Shown one piece after another: positions 32,520-44,238 of a stretch of DNA of 64,000 nucleotides (its first letter is position 1; every line of letters starts with the position of its first letter). Under the pieces are notes generated by a model that was not told the origin of the DNA, searched no databases, and was given only the letters and a program-made list of their open reading frames with translations. The translations under genes were made by a program, and so were the position numbers. The stretch is from Dipteris shenzhenensis (lineage: Eukaryota; Polypodiophyta; Polypodiopsida; Gleicheniales): the NCBI GenBank assembly GCA_047967505.1, contig CM106540.1. One strand, written 5' to 3'.

Positions 32520-34423
32520 TTCTAGCACCACTATTCGTATGTAGATAGAGATTCTGAGAGCTAAGATGAAGGCACTGCAGGATGCTAGGGCACCCCCTCA
32601 CTTGGTTGCGAGTCTAGATTCAGTTATTGAGGCTCTAGGTTGATTGGACACAGTTGAGAACGTTGTGGATAGCTTTCAGGCACAGGCTAAGGCAGAGATC
32701 ACTGGTCATGGCTTGGATTGGAGAGCCATTCGATAGTTGTTTGAGTGTGAGTCACCTCACAGGCAGGCCTTAGAGGATATGTTTTGGGATGGTCACACTA
32801 AGGCGATGCGACCACGATCAGGGCTGCCCTTGCATATTTTACATTGTAGGCACCCCGTCATAGCAGCACACATTTATCCGAGATATCTCGCTACGAATGG
32901 TGTCAATTGCCTCACAACCGTCAGATAGCTAGGTCATTTGCCATGTAGCTATACGCTGAGTTTATGCTTGGTCATCGGGTAGACTACCTTAGTACCCGTC
33001 CAGGAGCGGGACATGGTAGGATGGGGCGTCAGGAGCGTCAGACTGCAGGTGTTTGGTGTCAACGCGAGGCACCAGAGTTCCAGAGTTGCACACTATCCCT
33101 ACACCGGCATTGCGAGCTGTTGGAGGATGGATTAGGGGGGATGTTCATTCAGTGGCATCATCCTTGCACCACATGGTCTCTACCCTATCAAGATCACTTT
33201 CGATTCCACCTCCCACATCGATGGAGCCTCCCACATCTACACCACCTCAACACGAGTTGGAGACTCGAGACGCACGGATTGCAGAGTTGGAGGCATTGTT
33301 GGCTGAGTTTAGGGATGAGGTTAGTTATTCTAATTATTTTAGTTTATTTTTTTATAGCGTGTTTTGAACTGAAGTTTTTTGGTTAATTCTCATTATGTAC
33401 GCAACATGTTTGCATTGCAGGCACATCTATTGCGATAGGATATGGAGTCTCGTGTACGACTGTTGGAGGTAGATTTGGAGGAGCAGAGGATTCGGACACG
33501 CATAGCGTACCATCGTGCAGAGCACTATATTTTGTAGTTGAGACATATTAGTCATGATCCATCTCGCCATAGGATCGACCCCAACGTGGCCCTATACCCC
33601 GCTCCTCCTGTAGATGTGCCGACTAGGACACCATAGATGCAGTAGTCATAGCCAGGCTTCCTACCGCCACTTGCGTCCTTTGCCACGAGGAGTTTGACAC
33701 CGTAGGGTGGTTTGGACTAGGGTGCAGCCACATCGCACATCTCCATTGCATGACCCGCCACATGGTGGCACGATCAGTGTGCCCTATATGCTTTGCTGAC
33801 ATTGATGTGGCCACATACAGAGGACTAGGCATGGATGATCTGTATCCTGGTCATCGTCAGGCCATTGATCCATTCGCCCGTGTGGTCTTGACAGAGCACT
33901 ACAAGGAGGAGGCACAGAGAGCTTTACTGCAGCAGGAGGGTGCTGATACATCTACGTTGTAGCGTGTGTTCCACAACGCTTCTCATATGGTGATTTCATA
34001 CCAGGTGACGAGGCACGAGCAGAGGAGGCACACCGTATTGAGCGAGAGGCAGAGCTGCAGACATCATTGCAGTAGTGGGTGGAGCAGCGCTTGGGCCGAG
34101 ACCAGTGTCTTCTACATGTAGAGACAATTACTCGTGCTGGATTTGAGGCACGAGTATTCACAGATGCACGACTTTGGGAGCTGAGACGTGCATACATAGA
34201 GGAGGCAAGGGAGGCAAAGATGGCAATGGTGGCTCATGCAGCATGCCCTCCTCTTCATCAGGATGAGGCTGGCCCATCTCATGCAGGAGATGAGGCTGGC
34301 CCATCTGATCCGGCTTTGCCTGAGGGCACATAGCGGACAGTTGGGCAGTGGGTCATACAAGAGCCACGTCAGAGGATGACTAGAGGATCATATGTGGAGT
34401 TATCAGATTCTGATTCAGGATGA
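32520..34423 (+). pseudogene. Unrecognised decayed gene, probably transposon-derived
   Basis: A pyrimidine-rich tract and CCACAG near 32510 look like a splice acceptor. Downstream, coding-like sequence is broken mostly by TAG/TGA stops: AKAEITGHGLDWRAIR, SPHRQALEDMFWDGHTKAM and LPLHILHCRHPVIAAHIYPR (32690-32920), a coiled coil (ELETRDARIAELEALLAEF, about 33255-33315), a probable intron (donor after 33318, acceptor TTGCATTGCAG at 33420), DMESRVRLLEVDLEEQRI, then DVATYRGLGMDDLYPGHRQA (33800) and an acidic C-terminus ending VELSDSDSG with a TGA at 34421. I do not recognise the family. Its conserved-looking blocks, coiled coil and introns indicate a once-real protein. It lies downstream of the palindrome array and promoter at 28.4-29.2 kb and may be the product they controlled. 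Confidence 0.5.
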
Positions 34424-34611
34424 TTGTTTTGGCTTCACACATTTCTTGTTTAGGGATGCACTTCTGCACGATGATGATGATGATGTACACATTCATTTTG
34501 GTACTTTCATGATATTGTTCTTACTTTTATGATGTATGAGCATTTTCTTACTTTCATGATGTTCTTCTTACTTTGTTTATCTCAGTTTATAGTTTGTTCA
34601 AATCTAACATA

Positions 34612-34749
34612 AACATTTAAAATTAGGAGTATGATTTTGAATTTCAAATATCTCAATTCACACATCTAATAGATAAGGTATCTTAAAAAGAATGCCATGT
34701 GAAGTAATTGTAAACATTAAGCATTGAAAAAGTGTTCAAGTATAAGGTC

Positions 34750-34796
<47 letters not shown>

Positions 34797-35035
34797 TGCT
34801 ATGAACTTTATCATTTTGAATATCATATTGAATTTCATATATATCAATGCTTGCAATTATTACACTAAACCTAAGAGCCATGCGAAGTTTCATCCCCATG
34901 TGCATATTTAAAATTAAGAGTATGATTTTGAATTTCAGATATCTCAATTCACACATCTAATACATAAGGTATTTTAAAAATAATGCCGTGTGTCGTGATT
35001 GTAAACATTAGGCATTGAAAAGGTGTTCAAGTATA

Positions 35036-35095
<60 letters not shown>

Positions 35096-35165
35096 TTCTA
35101 GAGCTCTCTCGTGCTATGAACTTTATCATTTTGAATATCATATTGAATTTTGTATATATCAATTC
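34612..35165 (+). repeat. 291-bp tandem duplication with (CT)n runs
   Basis: Two copies of a 291-bp segment (34621 and 34912 are equivalent points) each contain a CT microsatellite (34749-34792, 35039-35096). The unit includes CCTAAGAGCC..GAAGTTTCATCCCC-type sequence, which ties it to the satellite that follows. Confidence 0.85.
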
Positions 35166-35169
35166 TTCC

Positions 35170-38100
35170 CATTTTTCATACATAGTCACTAGTAGGGATT
35201 ATATCTTCCACGTGGCGCATACGAAATTAGTTGGAGACCAAATCTTGCGTGGATGTATGCATTATACCTTCCACGTGGCGCATACCAAATCAGTTGGAGA
35301 CCAAATCTTGCATGGATTATGTCTAGGGTAGCCTAAGAGCCGTGCAAAGTTTAATCCCCAACAGATAAGTCCACATGCGTATTTGGTTAGTACGTGTGCC
35401 ATTTCTCATATGCAATCACTAGTAGGGAGTGCTTGCAAAAATGTACGCATTATACCTTCCACGTGGCACATACCAAATAAGTTGGAGACCAAATCTTGCG
35501 TGGATGTACGTCTAGGGTAGCCTAAGAGCCGTGTGAAGTTTCATCCCCAATAGGGTTTAGGGTTTAGGGTTTAAGGTTTAGTCATGCTAGTAGGGATTGT
35601 AAAAATGTACACATTATACCTTCTACGTGGCGCATACCAAATCAGTTGGAGACCAAATCTTGTGTGGATGTACGTCTAGGGTAGCCTAAGAGCCGTGTGA
35701 AGTTTCATCCCCAACAGGGTTTAGGGTTTAGTCATGCTAGTAGGGATTATAAAAATGTACGCATTATACCTTCCATGTGGCGCATACCAAATCATTTGGA
35801 GACCAAATCTTGCATGGATGTACGTCTAGGGTAGCCTAAGAGCCATGTGAAGTTTCATCCCCAACAGGGTTTAGGGTTTAGGGTTTAGGGTTTAGGGTTT
35901 AATTCGAGACCAAATCTTGCGTGGATGTATGTCTACGGTGGCCTAAGAGTCGTGTGAAGTTTCATCCCCAACAGGGTTTAGGATTTAGGATTTAGGGTTT
36001 AGGGTTTAGTCGTGTTAGCAGGGATTGTAAAAATGTATGCATTATACCTTCCACACGGCGCATACCAAATCAGTTGGAGACCAAATCTTGCATGGATGTA
36101 CGTCTAGGGTAGCCTAAGAGCCGTGTGAAGTTTCATCCCTAACAGATAATTCCACGTGCGTATTTCATTAGTACGTGTACCATTTTTCATACGTAGTGCT
36201 AGTAGGGATTGTAAAAATGTACACATTATACCTTCCATGTGGCGCATACCAAATCAGTTGGAGACCAAATCTTGTGTGGATGTACGTCTAGGGTAGCCGA
36301 AGAGCCGTGTGAAGTTTCATCCCCAACAGGGTTTAGGGTTTAGTCATGCTAGTAGGGATTATAAAAATGTACGCATTATACCTTCCATGTGGCGCATACC
36401 AAATCATTTGGAGACCAAATCTTGCATGGATGTACGTCTAAGGTAGCCTAAGAGCCGTGTGAAGTTTCATCCCCAACAGGGTTTAGGGTTTAGGGTTTAG
36501 GGTTTAATTCGAGACCAAATCTTGCGTGGATGTATGTCTACGGTGGCCTAAGAGTCATGTGAAGTTTCATCCCCAACACGGTTTAGGATTTAGGATTTAG
36601 GGTTTAGGGTTTAGTCGTGTTAGCAGGGATTGTAAAAATGTATGCATTATACCTTCCACATGGCGCATACCAAATCAGTTGGAGACCAAATCTTGCGTGG
36701 ATGTACGTCTAGGGTAGCCTAAGAGGCGTGTGAAGTTTCATCCCCAACAGATAATTCCATGTGCGTATTTCATTAGTACGTGCACCATTTTTCATACGTA
36801 GTGCTAGTAGGGATTGTAAAAATGTACACATTATACCTTCCACATGGCGCATACCAAATCAGTTGGAGACCAAATCTTGTGTGGATGTACGTCTAGGGAG
36901 CCTAAGAGCCGTGTGAAGTTTCATCCCCAATAGGGTTTAGGGTTTAGTCATGCTAGTAGGGATTATAAAAATGTACGCACTATACCTTCCATGTGGCGCA
37001 TACCAAATCATTTGGAGACCAAATCTTGCATGGATGTACGTCTAGGGTAGCCTAAGAGCTGTGTGAAGTTTCATCCCCAACAGGGTTTAGGGTTTAGGGT
37101 TTAATTTGAGACCAAATCTTGCGTGGATGTATGTCTAGGGTGGCCTAAGAGTCATGTGAAGTTTCATCCCCAACAGGGTTTAGGATTTAGGGTTTAGGGT
37201 TTAGTCATGTTAGCAGGGATTGTAAAAATGTATGCATTATACCTTCCACATGGCGCATACCAAATCAGTTGGAGACCAAATCTTGCGTGGATGTACGTCT
37301 AGGGTAGCCTAAGAGCCGTGTGAAGTTTGATCCCCAACAGATAATTCCACATGCATATTTCATTAGTATGTGCACCATTTTTCATACGTAGTGCTAGTAG
37401 GGATTGTAAAAATGTACGCATTATACCTTCCACATGGCGCATACCAAATCAGTTGGACACCAAATCTTGCGTGGATGTACGTCTAGGGTAGCCTAAGAGC
37501 TGTGCAAAGTTTAATCTCCAACAGATAAGTCCACATGCATATTTCATTAGTACGTGCGCCATTTTTCATACGTAGTCATGCTAGTAGGGACTGTAAAAAT
37601 GTACGCATTGTACCTTCCACGTGGCGCATACCAAATCAGTTCGAGACCAAATCTTGCATGGATGTATGTCTAGGGTGGCCTAAGAGTCGTGCAAAGTTTC
37701 ATCCCCAACAGATAAGTCTACACATGTATTTTGTTAGTACATACGCCATAGCTTTGCCGCAGTCGTGCTAGTAGGGATTGTAAAAATGTATGCATTATAC
37801 CTTCCATGTGGCGCATACCAAATCAGTTGGAGACCAAATCTTGCGTGGATGTACGTCTAGGGAGTCTAAGAGCCATGTGAAGTTTCATCCCCAACAGATA
37901 AGTCCACGTGGGTATTTCATTAGTACATGTGCCATTTTTCATACGTAGTCGTGCTAGTGGGGATTGTAAAAATGTACGCATTATACCTTCCACATGGTGT
38001 ATACCAAATCAGTTGGACACCAAATCTTGCATGGATGTACGTCTAGGGTAGCCTAAGAGCCGTGCAAAGTTTAATCTCCAATAGATAAGTCCACATACGT

Positions 38101-38575
38101 ATTTCGTCAGTACGTGCGCCATTTTTCATACGTAGTCGTGCTAGTAGGGATTGTAAAAATGTACGCATTATACCTTCCACGTGGCGCATACCAAATAAGT
38201 TTGAGACCAAATCTTGCATGGATGTATGTCTAGGGTGGCCTAAGAGTCGTGCGAAGTTTCATCCCCAACGGATAAGTCCACACATGTATTTCATTAGTAC
38301 ATGCGCCATAGCTTTGCCGCAGTCGTGCTAGTAGGGATTGTAAAAATGTACGCATTATACCTTCCACATGGCACATACCAAATTAGTTGGAGACCAAATC
38401 TTGCATGGATGTATGTCTAGGGTGACCTAAGAGTCGTGCAAAGTTTCATCCCCAACAAAAATGTCCACATGCGTATTTCGTTAGTACGTGCATCATTTTT
38501 CATACGTAGTCATGCTAGTAGGGACCAACAGATAAGTCCACATGCGTATTTCGTTAGTACATGCGTGAATTTTCT
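35170..38575 (+). repeat. Satellite array, ~18 units, with telomere-like linkers
   Basis: The unit core runs from CATTATACCTTCCACGTGG through GGAGACCAAATCTTGCGTGG to GAAGTTTCATCCCCAACAG. Units of about 150-200 bp are joined by one of two linkers: a unique ~55-bp sequence (GTATTTCATTAGTACGTGC type) or one to five copies of TTTAGGG. Equivalent points at 35731, 36343 and 36947 show a higher-order repeat of about 604-612 bp copied three times. At least ten separate TTTAGGG runs are present (for example 35866-35900). A G-box-like CCACGTGG lies in many units. No protein is encoded. Confidence 0.9.
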
Positions 38576-39114
38576 TAGTCACGTTTTTAAAATGTCCTAA
38601 AGCACAAAACACAATTACAACATTACTACTAACAAACAATTTTGTGTTTTACAAACACAACAAATCCCATTGAGAAGACATCGGACATCATGCATAAAAT
38701 AGAATCTAATACAATGATGTGTATGAATGTGTATACAACCATCAAAGTGAGATACAAAATATGAGTCCATGAAAATTACAATGGTACGGTCACACAGTGA
38801 GCCTATACATATCGAATACAAAAATGTGTAATCAACTAGTGATACCCAATAAAAATCAATCTAATCAGCTTATGATCCCAAAAAATATGATATGTAATGT
38901 GCTACTCCTCAGGATCAACTCTCATGCCAATAGTTGCAAGTATGCTCTCGTGATCCGCCACTGCAAGGCGCCATCGTGGAGTGGATGTCGCCTTGCACGT
39001 GCGAACATGACTCAAAGTAATCTTGATCGCAACAACAAGATGATGACAAAATATGAAGAGGGGAGAGGAGAAGAGTGGAGATGAGGAGAGAGGGCACAGC
39101 TAGAGAGCACACCA
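38576..39114. other. Unassigned stretch between satellite and copia LTR
   Basis: No recognised feature. Part of this may belong to the C3 LTR, whose outer end was not determined. It includes the G/A-rich run AAGAGGGGAGAGGAGAAGAG near 39055. Confidence 0.35.
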
Positions 39115-39300
39115 CAAATGACTAACTGTACACTAGAATTAGTTGAAAAAATAGAATATATACAAACCCTTTTAGGGTTAGGGTTAGGGGATCTAACCCT
39201 TTCCTTTATAGCACTCTATAAGGTTAGTGCTATGCACATATGATCACGTGATGGTGCTATGCACACATGATCACATGATGTTGAGCGTGAACTCTCAACA
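39115..39300 (-). mobile_element. 3' LTR start of copia element C3 (outer end not resolved)
   Basis: On the minus strand, the purine tract CTTGAGGGAAGG is followed by TGTTGAGAGTTCACGCTCAA at 39300, the usual 3' LTR start. A TATA-like GCTATAAAGG lies near 39215 and the LTR also contains AACCCTAACCC words. No copy of this sequence is found upstream of C3 gag, so the 5' LTR is missing or replaced and the LTR length cannot be measured. Confidence 0.55.
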
Positions 39301-39439
39301 CCTTCCCTCAAGATCAACATCATGAAGTAGGCCTTCCCTCAAGATGATGATTCTGGGGAATCGAAGAAGGACTGAGCATTACATTCCATCACACCCCTTT
39401 AATGGGAATGTCCTTCCTCTGCATCAAACCAAGAGCTAG

Positions 39440-40794
39440 TTAGTGTTTCTCGAATAGCTCTTTACCGAGTGGTTTGGTAAAGATGTCTGCAACATTTTCT
39501 TTGCTATCACAATGCTGCAGTGTGATGTCACCAAGTAACACTCTTTCTCTGATGAAGTGCTCTCTGACATCAATGTGCTTTGTTCTGGAGTGATATACTA
39601 GATTTTTGGCCAATGCTTGAGCCGATTGATTATCACAGTATATTGTTGTTGGCTTTGACTCATCAAAGTAATCTGTTTCTGACAATAGTCTTCTGAGCCA
39701 TATAGCCTCACATGCACCTGTAGTGAGTGCTCGATATTCTGCTTCTCAGTCGAAGACAAAGAAACAGTTGGCTGTTTGTTTGACAACCATGATATAGCAC
39801 CTTGACCAAGGAAAAATGCATATCCCTGTGTCGATCTCCTGGTCTCATGATCTCCAGCATAGTCACTATCATAGTATCCATGCAACCGTGCATGACTTCC
39901 TCTGTATTCTATCCCGAATTGTCTTGTACCTCTGATGTATCTCAAGACTCTTTTGGCTGCATTCCAGTGAGACTGTTTTGGATTTGCCATAAACTGTGCT
40001 AGTGAGCTTACTGCATAACAAATATCTGGCCGTGTCCAAGATCTTTCATGTCGAACTCTACAGATAAGTCTTGTTTTAATTTTCTGATGAAGCTATCCTT
40101 GCTTCCTGTCACAATCAGATCATCTACGTACAAAAGTGCAATAGTAATATCTTCCCCGTGAACTTTGTAGTAGAGAGTATGATCTGCATTGGACTTCATG
40201 TATCCCAGATCAACAAAAATATTTGTCAATTCTGCTGTACCAACTTCTGGGTGCTTGCTTTAAGCCGTAGAGACTTTTCTTGAGATGGCAAACCTTGTTC
40301 TCCTTTCCTAGTTCAACATAACCGGCGGGTTGTTGCATGTAGACTTCCTCGTCTAGATAACCATTGAGAAAGGCATTCTTGACATCGAGCTGATACACAT
40401 TCCATTTGCTGAGTGTCGCTAGTGATATCAAGAACCATATGGAATCCATCTTTGCTACTGGAGCATAAGTCTCATCATAATCTTGGCCATATTGTTGTGC
40501 AAATCCTTTTGCAACTAATCTGGCTTTGTATCTCTGAATACTGCCATCTGGATTGTACTTCACTTTGTATACCCATTTGTTGGCTATGGCCTTCTTTCCT
40601 GGTGGAAGGTCGCATAATTCCCAAGTGTTATTTTTATACAAAGCATCCATTTCTTCATTCATAGCAGTTTGCCATTCTAGCTTGTCTACTACGTCTTCGA
40701 AGTACACTGGCTCTTCTGTAGCCATGATGGTAGTCATAAGAGCATAGTTGGTGGTTTCCACCTGAATTGCTTTGCCTTTCTGAGCATATGTCAA
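39440..40794 (-). pseudogene. Copia reverse transcriptase and RNase H (C3), with internal deletion
   Basis: On the minus strand, 40794-40210 gives the RT N-terminus: DALYKNNTWELCDLPPGKK, NKWVYKVKYNPDGSIQRYKA, FAQQYGQDYDETYAPVAKMD and LYGLKQAPRSWYSRID. A frame change leads to 40229-40008 with the catalytic LLYVDDLIVTG intact and DMKDLGH. There the sequence jumps to RPDICYAVSSLAQFMANPKQ, so roughly 100 residues between the RT palm and connection are deleted at about 40035. RNase H follows in two frames (39990-39598 and 39685-39440): YDSDYAGDHETRRSTQG, VSLSSTE, RTKHIDVREHFIRERVLL and VADIFTKPL. The deletion and the frameshifts near 40220 and 39690 inactivate it. Confidence 0.9.
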
Positions 40795-40953
40795 TCTGGC
40801 TGGTGGTCTGCTTTCCCTAGTAGACCGTCTGAGCTACTGTGGCACTGCTTGGGGTGTTGCTGGCAATTCTTGCTCTTCTTCATCAACCTGTTCTGTAGGT
40901 GACTGTGAAGTCGATGCTTCTATCTCCTGTGTAGGTGAGGTTTTCCATTCTGA

Positions 40954-41808
40954 TTACTCATCAAAGATTATATCTCTGGAGATAATGACTTTGCGGTTGA
41001 TGGGATCATACAATTTGTATGCTTTGCTTTCTTCACTGTAGCCAACCATGATGCATTTGCGTGACTTCGCATCCAATTTCCTGCGATGATCATCATGTAT
41101 GTGGGCATATGCTATGCAACCAAATATGCGGAGATGCCCAATGCGTGGCTTGTGTCCAGTGAATGCTTCATAAGGAGTCATACCTTGTATCGGTTCGGTA
41201 GGAAGCCGATTAAGCAAGTAGTTAGCTGTAGCTATTGCTTCTGCCCAATACTGATTCGGAAGATGCTTTTCACTAAGCATTGCTCTAGCACTGTCTGCTA
41301 AAGTCCCATTCTTCCTTTCAGCTCTTGCATTTTGCTGAGGAGTATCTGCACATGTGAATTGTCTTCGAATGCTGTGATTTTTGCAAAAGTTCATGAAGGC
41401 TGAAGACATGTATTCACCTCCTCTGTCTGATCTCATGACCTTGATCTTTCTGCCTGTTTGGTTTTCTACCATGGCTTTGAATTCTTGAAATCTGGCAAAC
41501 ACTTCAGATTTTTCTTTCAGAAAGTAGACCCAACAATATCTGTTGTAGTCGTCGATGAAGGTCAAGTAACAAAGTGAACCATTGATGCTGCGGGTCTGGG
41601 CATAACCCCATACATCTGTATGAATCAAATCAAGGATACCTCGTGCACGAGAGGTACTTCTGACAAAGTTGGTTCGCTTTTGTTTGCCGAAGCAGCATGC
41701 TTCACAAACCTTTCCAAGAAACTGTAGCTTCGGAATCCCAATTGCCATATTCTGATTCCTTAGATCTAACAAGTACTTGAGTTGACATGACCATATCTCT
41801 TGTGCCAT
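40954..41808 (-). pseudogene. Copia integrase (C3)
   Basis: This 284-residue frame holds the integrase: the zinc-finger end CEACCFGKQKR, the catalytic core with DLIHTDVWG (first Asp), VMRSDRGGEYMSSAF (second Asp), RRQFTCADTPQQNARAERKN (Glu), then YLLNRLPTEPIQGMTPYEAF and LRIFGCIAYAHI. All three catalytic acids are present. It overlaps the upstream gag-protease frame by about 40 bases in a different phase, so one frameshift at about 41790 separates them. A stop at 40954-40956 precedes the linker to RT. Confidence 0.92.
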
Positions 41809-43421
41809 TTTGCAGATAGTGGCATCTGTTGCATTTGAGCTGACATGGCATGCTTATCTGGTACTATAGCTAGCATCCTGTATAAGTGTCCTTCCTTGAC
41901 ACCTTTTGCTACTAGCTGACCTCTTTTGGATTTGTCTCTGATAGTGCATTCATCACCATCGAAGATGACTTTGTAGTTGTGTTCCGTCATTTGACCTACT
42001 GACAAAAGGTTTTTGCTGAGCTTCGGAACATAGAGCACATCTTTGACTAATCCTTTTGTACCAGTGAAATTGTTCATAGGGATAACACCTGTCCCTTGAA
42101 CTGGATTCGGTGTATTGTCTGCTGTGTAAATGACATTCTTTTGACCTTCTAATGGCTTCATTTCTGTGAACCATTCCTGATGATTTGTCATATGAGATGA
42201 TGCACCGCTGTCGATGTACCAAGGAACCTGTTCCACTTGGTCGACTTGATAGCTGAAATTCTCTTTGGGATTGAAATCAGTGTCTAGGTGCATTGTATCA
42301 ATCTGATGCAATTCCTCACTTGCAAGAAACATATTGCCATGTTCATTTGCAAAATGACTGTGACTAGAATGTCCACCACAATGATTTCCTCTTCCTCGGG
42401 AAGTCCCTCGATTACTGCTGGATTGACCGCCTTGGTCGTACTGCTTCTTGCGGCAATCTCTTTCATAGTGTCCAAACTTGTGACAATAGTTGCATTGAAT
42501 GTTTGACACATTGGTGGATGCATTCCCTCGTCCTTGGAATCTTCCTCGGTTGGAATGATTTCCTCTTTGTTGATTTTGGTGTTGCTGAGGATGATGCTGA
42601 TGCTGATGCTGATTTTGACTTTGTTGATGATGACCACTTTTCTGATATGATTTACCTCTGTTTCTACCTTTGCCTCTGCTTCTGTCTGAAGCTGTGAATG
42701 CCTGATCATTAGAATGACCTTTACATGCTTGAATGGCCTGAGTCCTGAGTTCTTCACCAAGTAGAACTGACTGAAGTTCTTCCAGTGTTGGAATTTGCCG
42801 TTGGATGGCAATACTCTGGACTAGATTCTCATATCCTTCTCCTAGTCCATTGAGGATTACTTGAACCATTTCTGCGGGATTCATAGTCTCTCCTACTGTT
42901 GCAAGTTGATTGTTGTAGTCTTTGATGCGGAGTACATAAGCATGACCGGTTTCACTGCTGTTGCGGAAACTCTGGTTGATCTGGTTTCTCAGGGTGAGAA
43001 TCCTGGATGTGTTCTTGGACTCGTAGAGAGCTACAAACATATCCCATGCTTCTTTTGATGTCTTGACTATGTTGAGCTGTCCTAGCATGACATCTTGCAC
43101 ATTCTGCTTGATCAGGTGATAGACATACTTGTCTTTCTTATCCCATTCTGCTTGAGCTCGGGCAATGGCAGGATCTGCTACTGGTGTGGAAACTGTTTGT
43201 GTAGATGTAGATCCTAATGTAGATCCCGTTGCTGGTGCTGTGACAACAGATGGAGTAGAGCTACTGGTGGCTGGATCGGCCAATGGTCTAGGTATGGATC
43301 CATCGACATACTCCCATTTGTCCTGAAGCACAAGAATGGTCTCCATTCGGTATTTCCATGTACCATAATTGGAGTTGTCTAACTTAGCAGATGCCTCCAG
43401 ATTGAGGTTGCTAGTCGACAT
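41766..43421 (-). pseudogene. Copia gag, protease and pre-integrase (C3), long intact frame
   Basis: The 551-codon frame starts MSTSNLNLEASAKLDNSNYG. It has the UBN2-type gag (residues about 15-230), an Arg/Gly/Gln-rich region, one CCHC zinc knuckle (CNYCHKFGHYERDC, about 310), the copia protease active site WYIDSGASSHMTN (about 400), LYVPKLSKNLLSVGQM and the pre-integrase motif LSAKWHKRYGHVNSST at the end. It is the best-preserved coding frame in the window, nearly the same as the C1 gag at 3851. The frameshift into integrase at 41790 and damage further on mean that it is probably not mobile by itself, but gag could still be made if transcribed. Confidence 0.93.
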
Positions 43422-44000
43422 GGTGCAAACAATGTACTCAAAAGTGTCCTGAAAAACTCTGTATGAATCAACTGCAAATACACTGAAGATGCCAAGTGAA
43501 ATCTCTGTACCGTCGATGAAGATAGAACTGCAGTATATAAGATCTGATCTGTGTTACAAGGTTGTGGCAATGATGCCGGGAATAGCCAAGAGGCTTTACA
43601 AGGCTGAAAAATGATGTGCACGATGCCGTGAGATAGCCAAATAGGCTTTACAATGGTGGCATGTGTGTGTGAAATCAAGTGCTATCTGCCCACTGAACCA
43701 ATCTGCAATGCCTCTGAACTCTGAAGTCTGCTCACTGAACTGATGAACATAAGGTTTCAGGTAATGTAATGATGTGAAATCGGATGTGAGCGTATGGTAG
43801 GTACTAGTCGGGAATTTCGGGCATGGCTTAGATTGGCAACTTGGGGAATTCAAAGCGTCCCCTCTATGGCGATCTAGTCTACTCTGATCTAGATCTAAAC
43901 CAACCGTCGATTGATGAAAGAGCAGCAAATAATTCCTTTTCTTTTGTTCTTTTTAAGTGCTGGGTCAGATGCGTCGATGTAGAGGCAAATGTGCGTGAAC
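43422..44000 (-). mobile_element. Leader upstream of C3 gag, homologous to 3284-3850
   Basis: The minus-strand sequence upstream of the gag ATG matches the C1 leader base for base apart from scattered changes. It includes two similar segments (TTGTAAAGCCTATTTGGCTA and TTGTAAAGCCTCTTGGCTAT), a local duplication. A TATA-like CTTATATACTGCAG lies near 43530. No standard copia primer site is seen before the gag ATG. Whether it is LTR or untranslated leader is open. Confidence 0.6.
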
Positions 44001-44238
44001 GAAGTGGTTTTGTCGGCGAGGCACAAATGTGAGTGTAACTTGCGCCGAAATGTGCGCGTGATGTAACGAGCACGTAGAGCACAAAAAATCAAGCGACTTT
44101 CCTTTTTGGAGCACCCTCAAATTCTTCCTGGATCAAGAGATATGACTTGATCTAGGTGGAGGGGCAAAAGGAGTGCAAATGGTGCTCAATGATGATGTGT
44201 CACTATGAGTCACATGCAGTGATGATGTGGCACTGTGC

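Noticed and set aside
35550-37210. A true telomere
   Set aside because: TTTAGGG runs are short (one to five copies), scattered between satellite cores and followed by tens of kilobases of other sequence.
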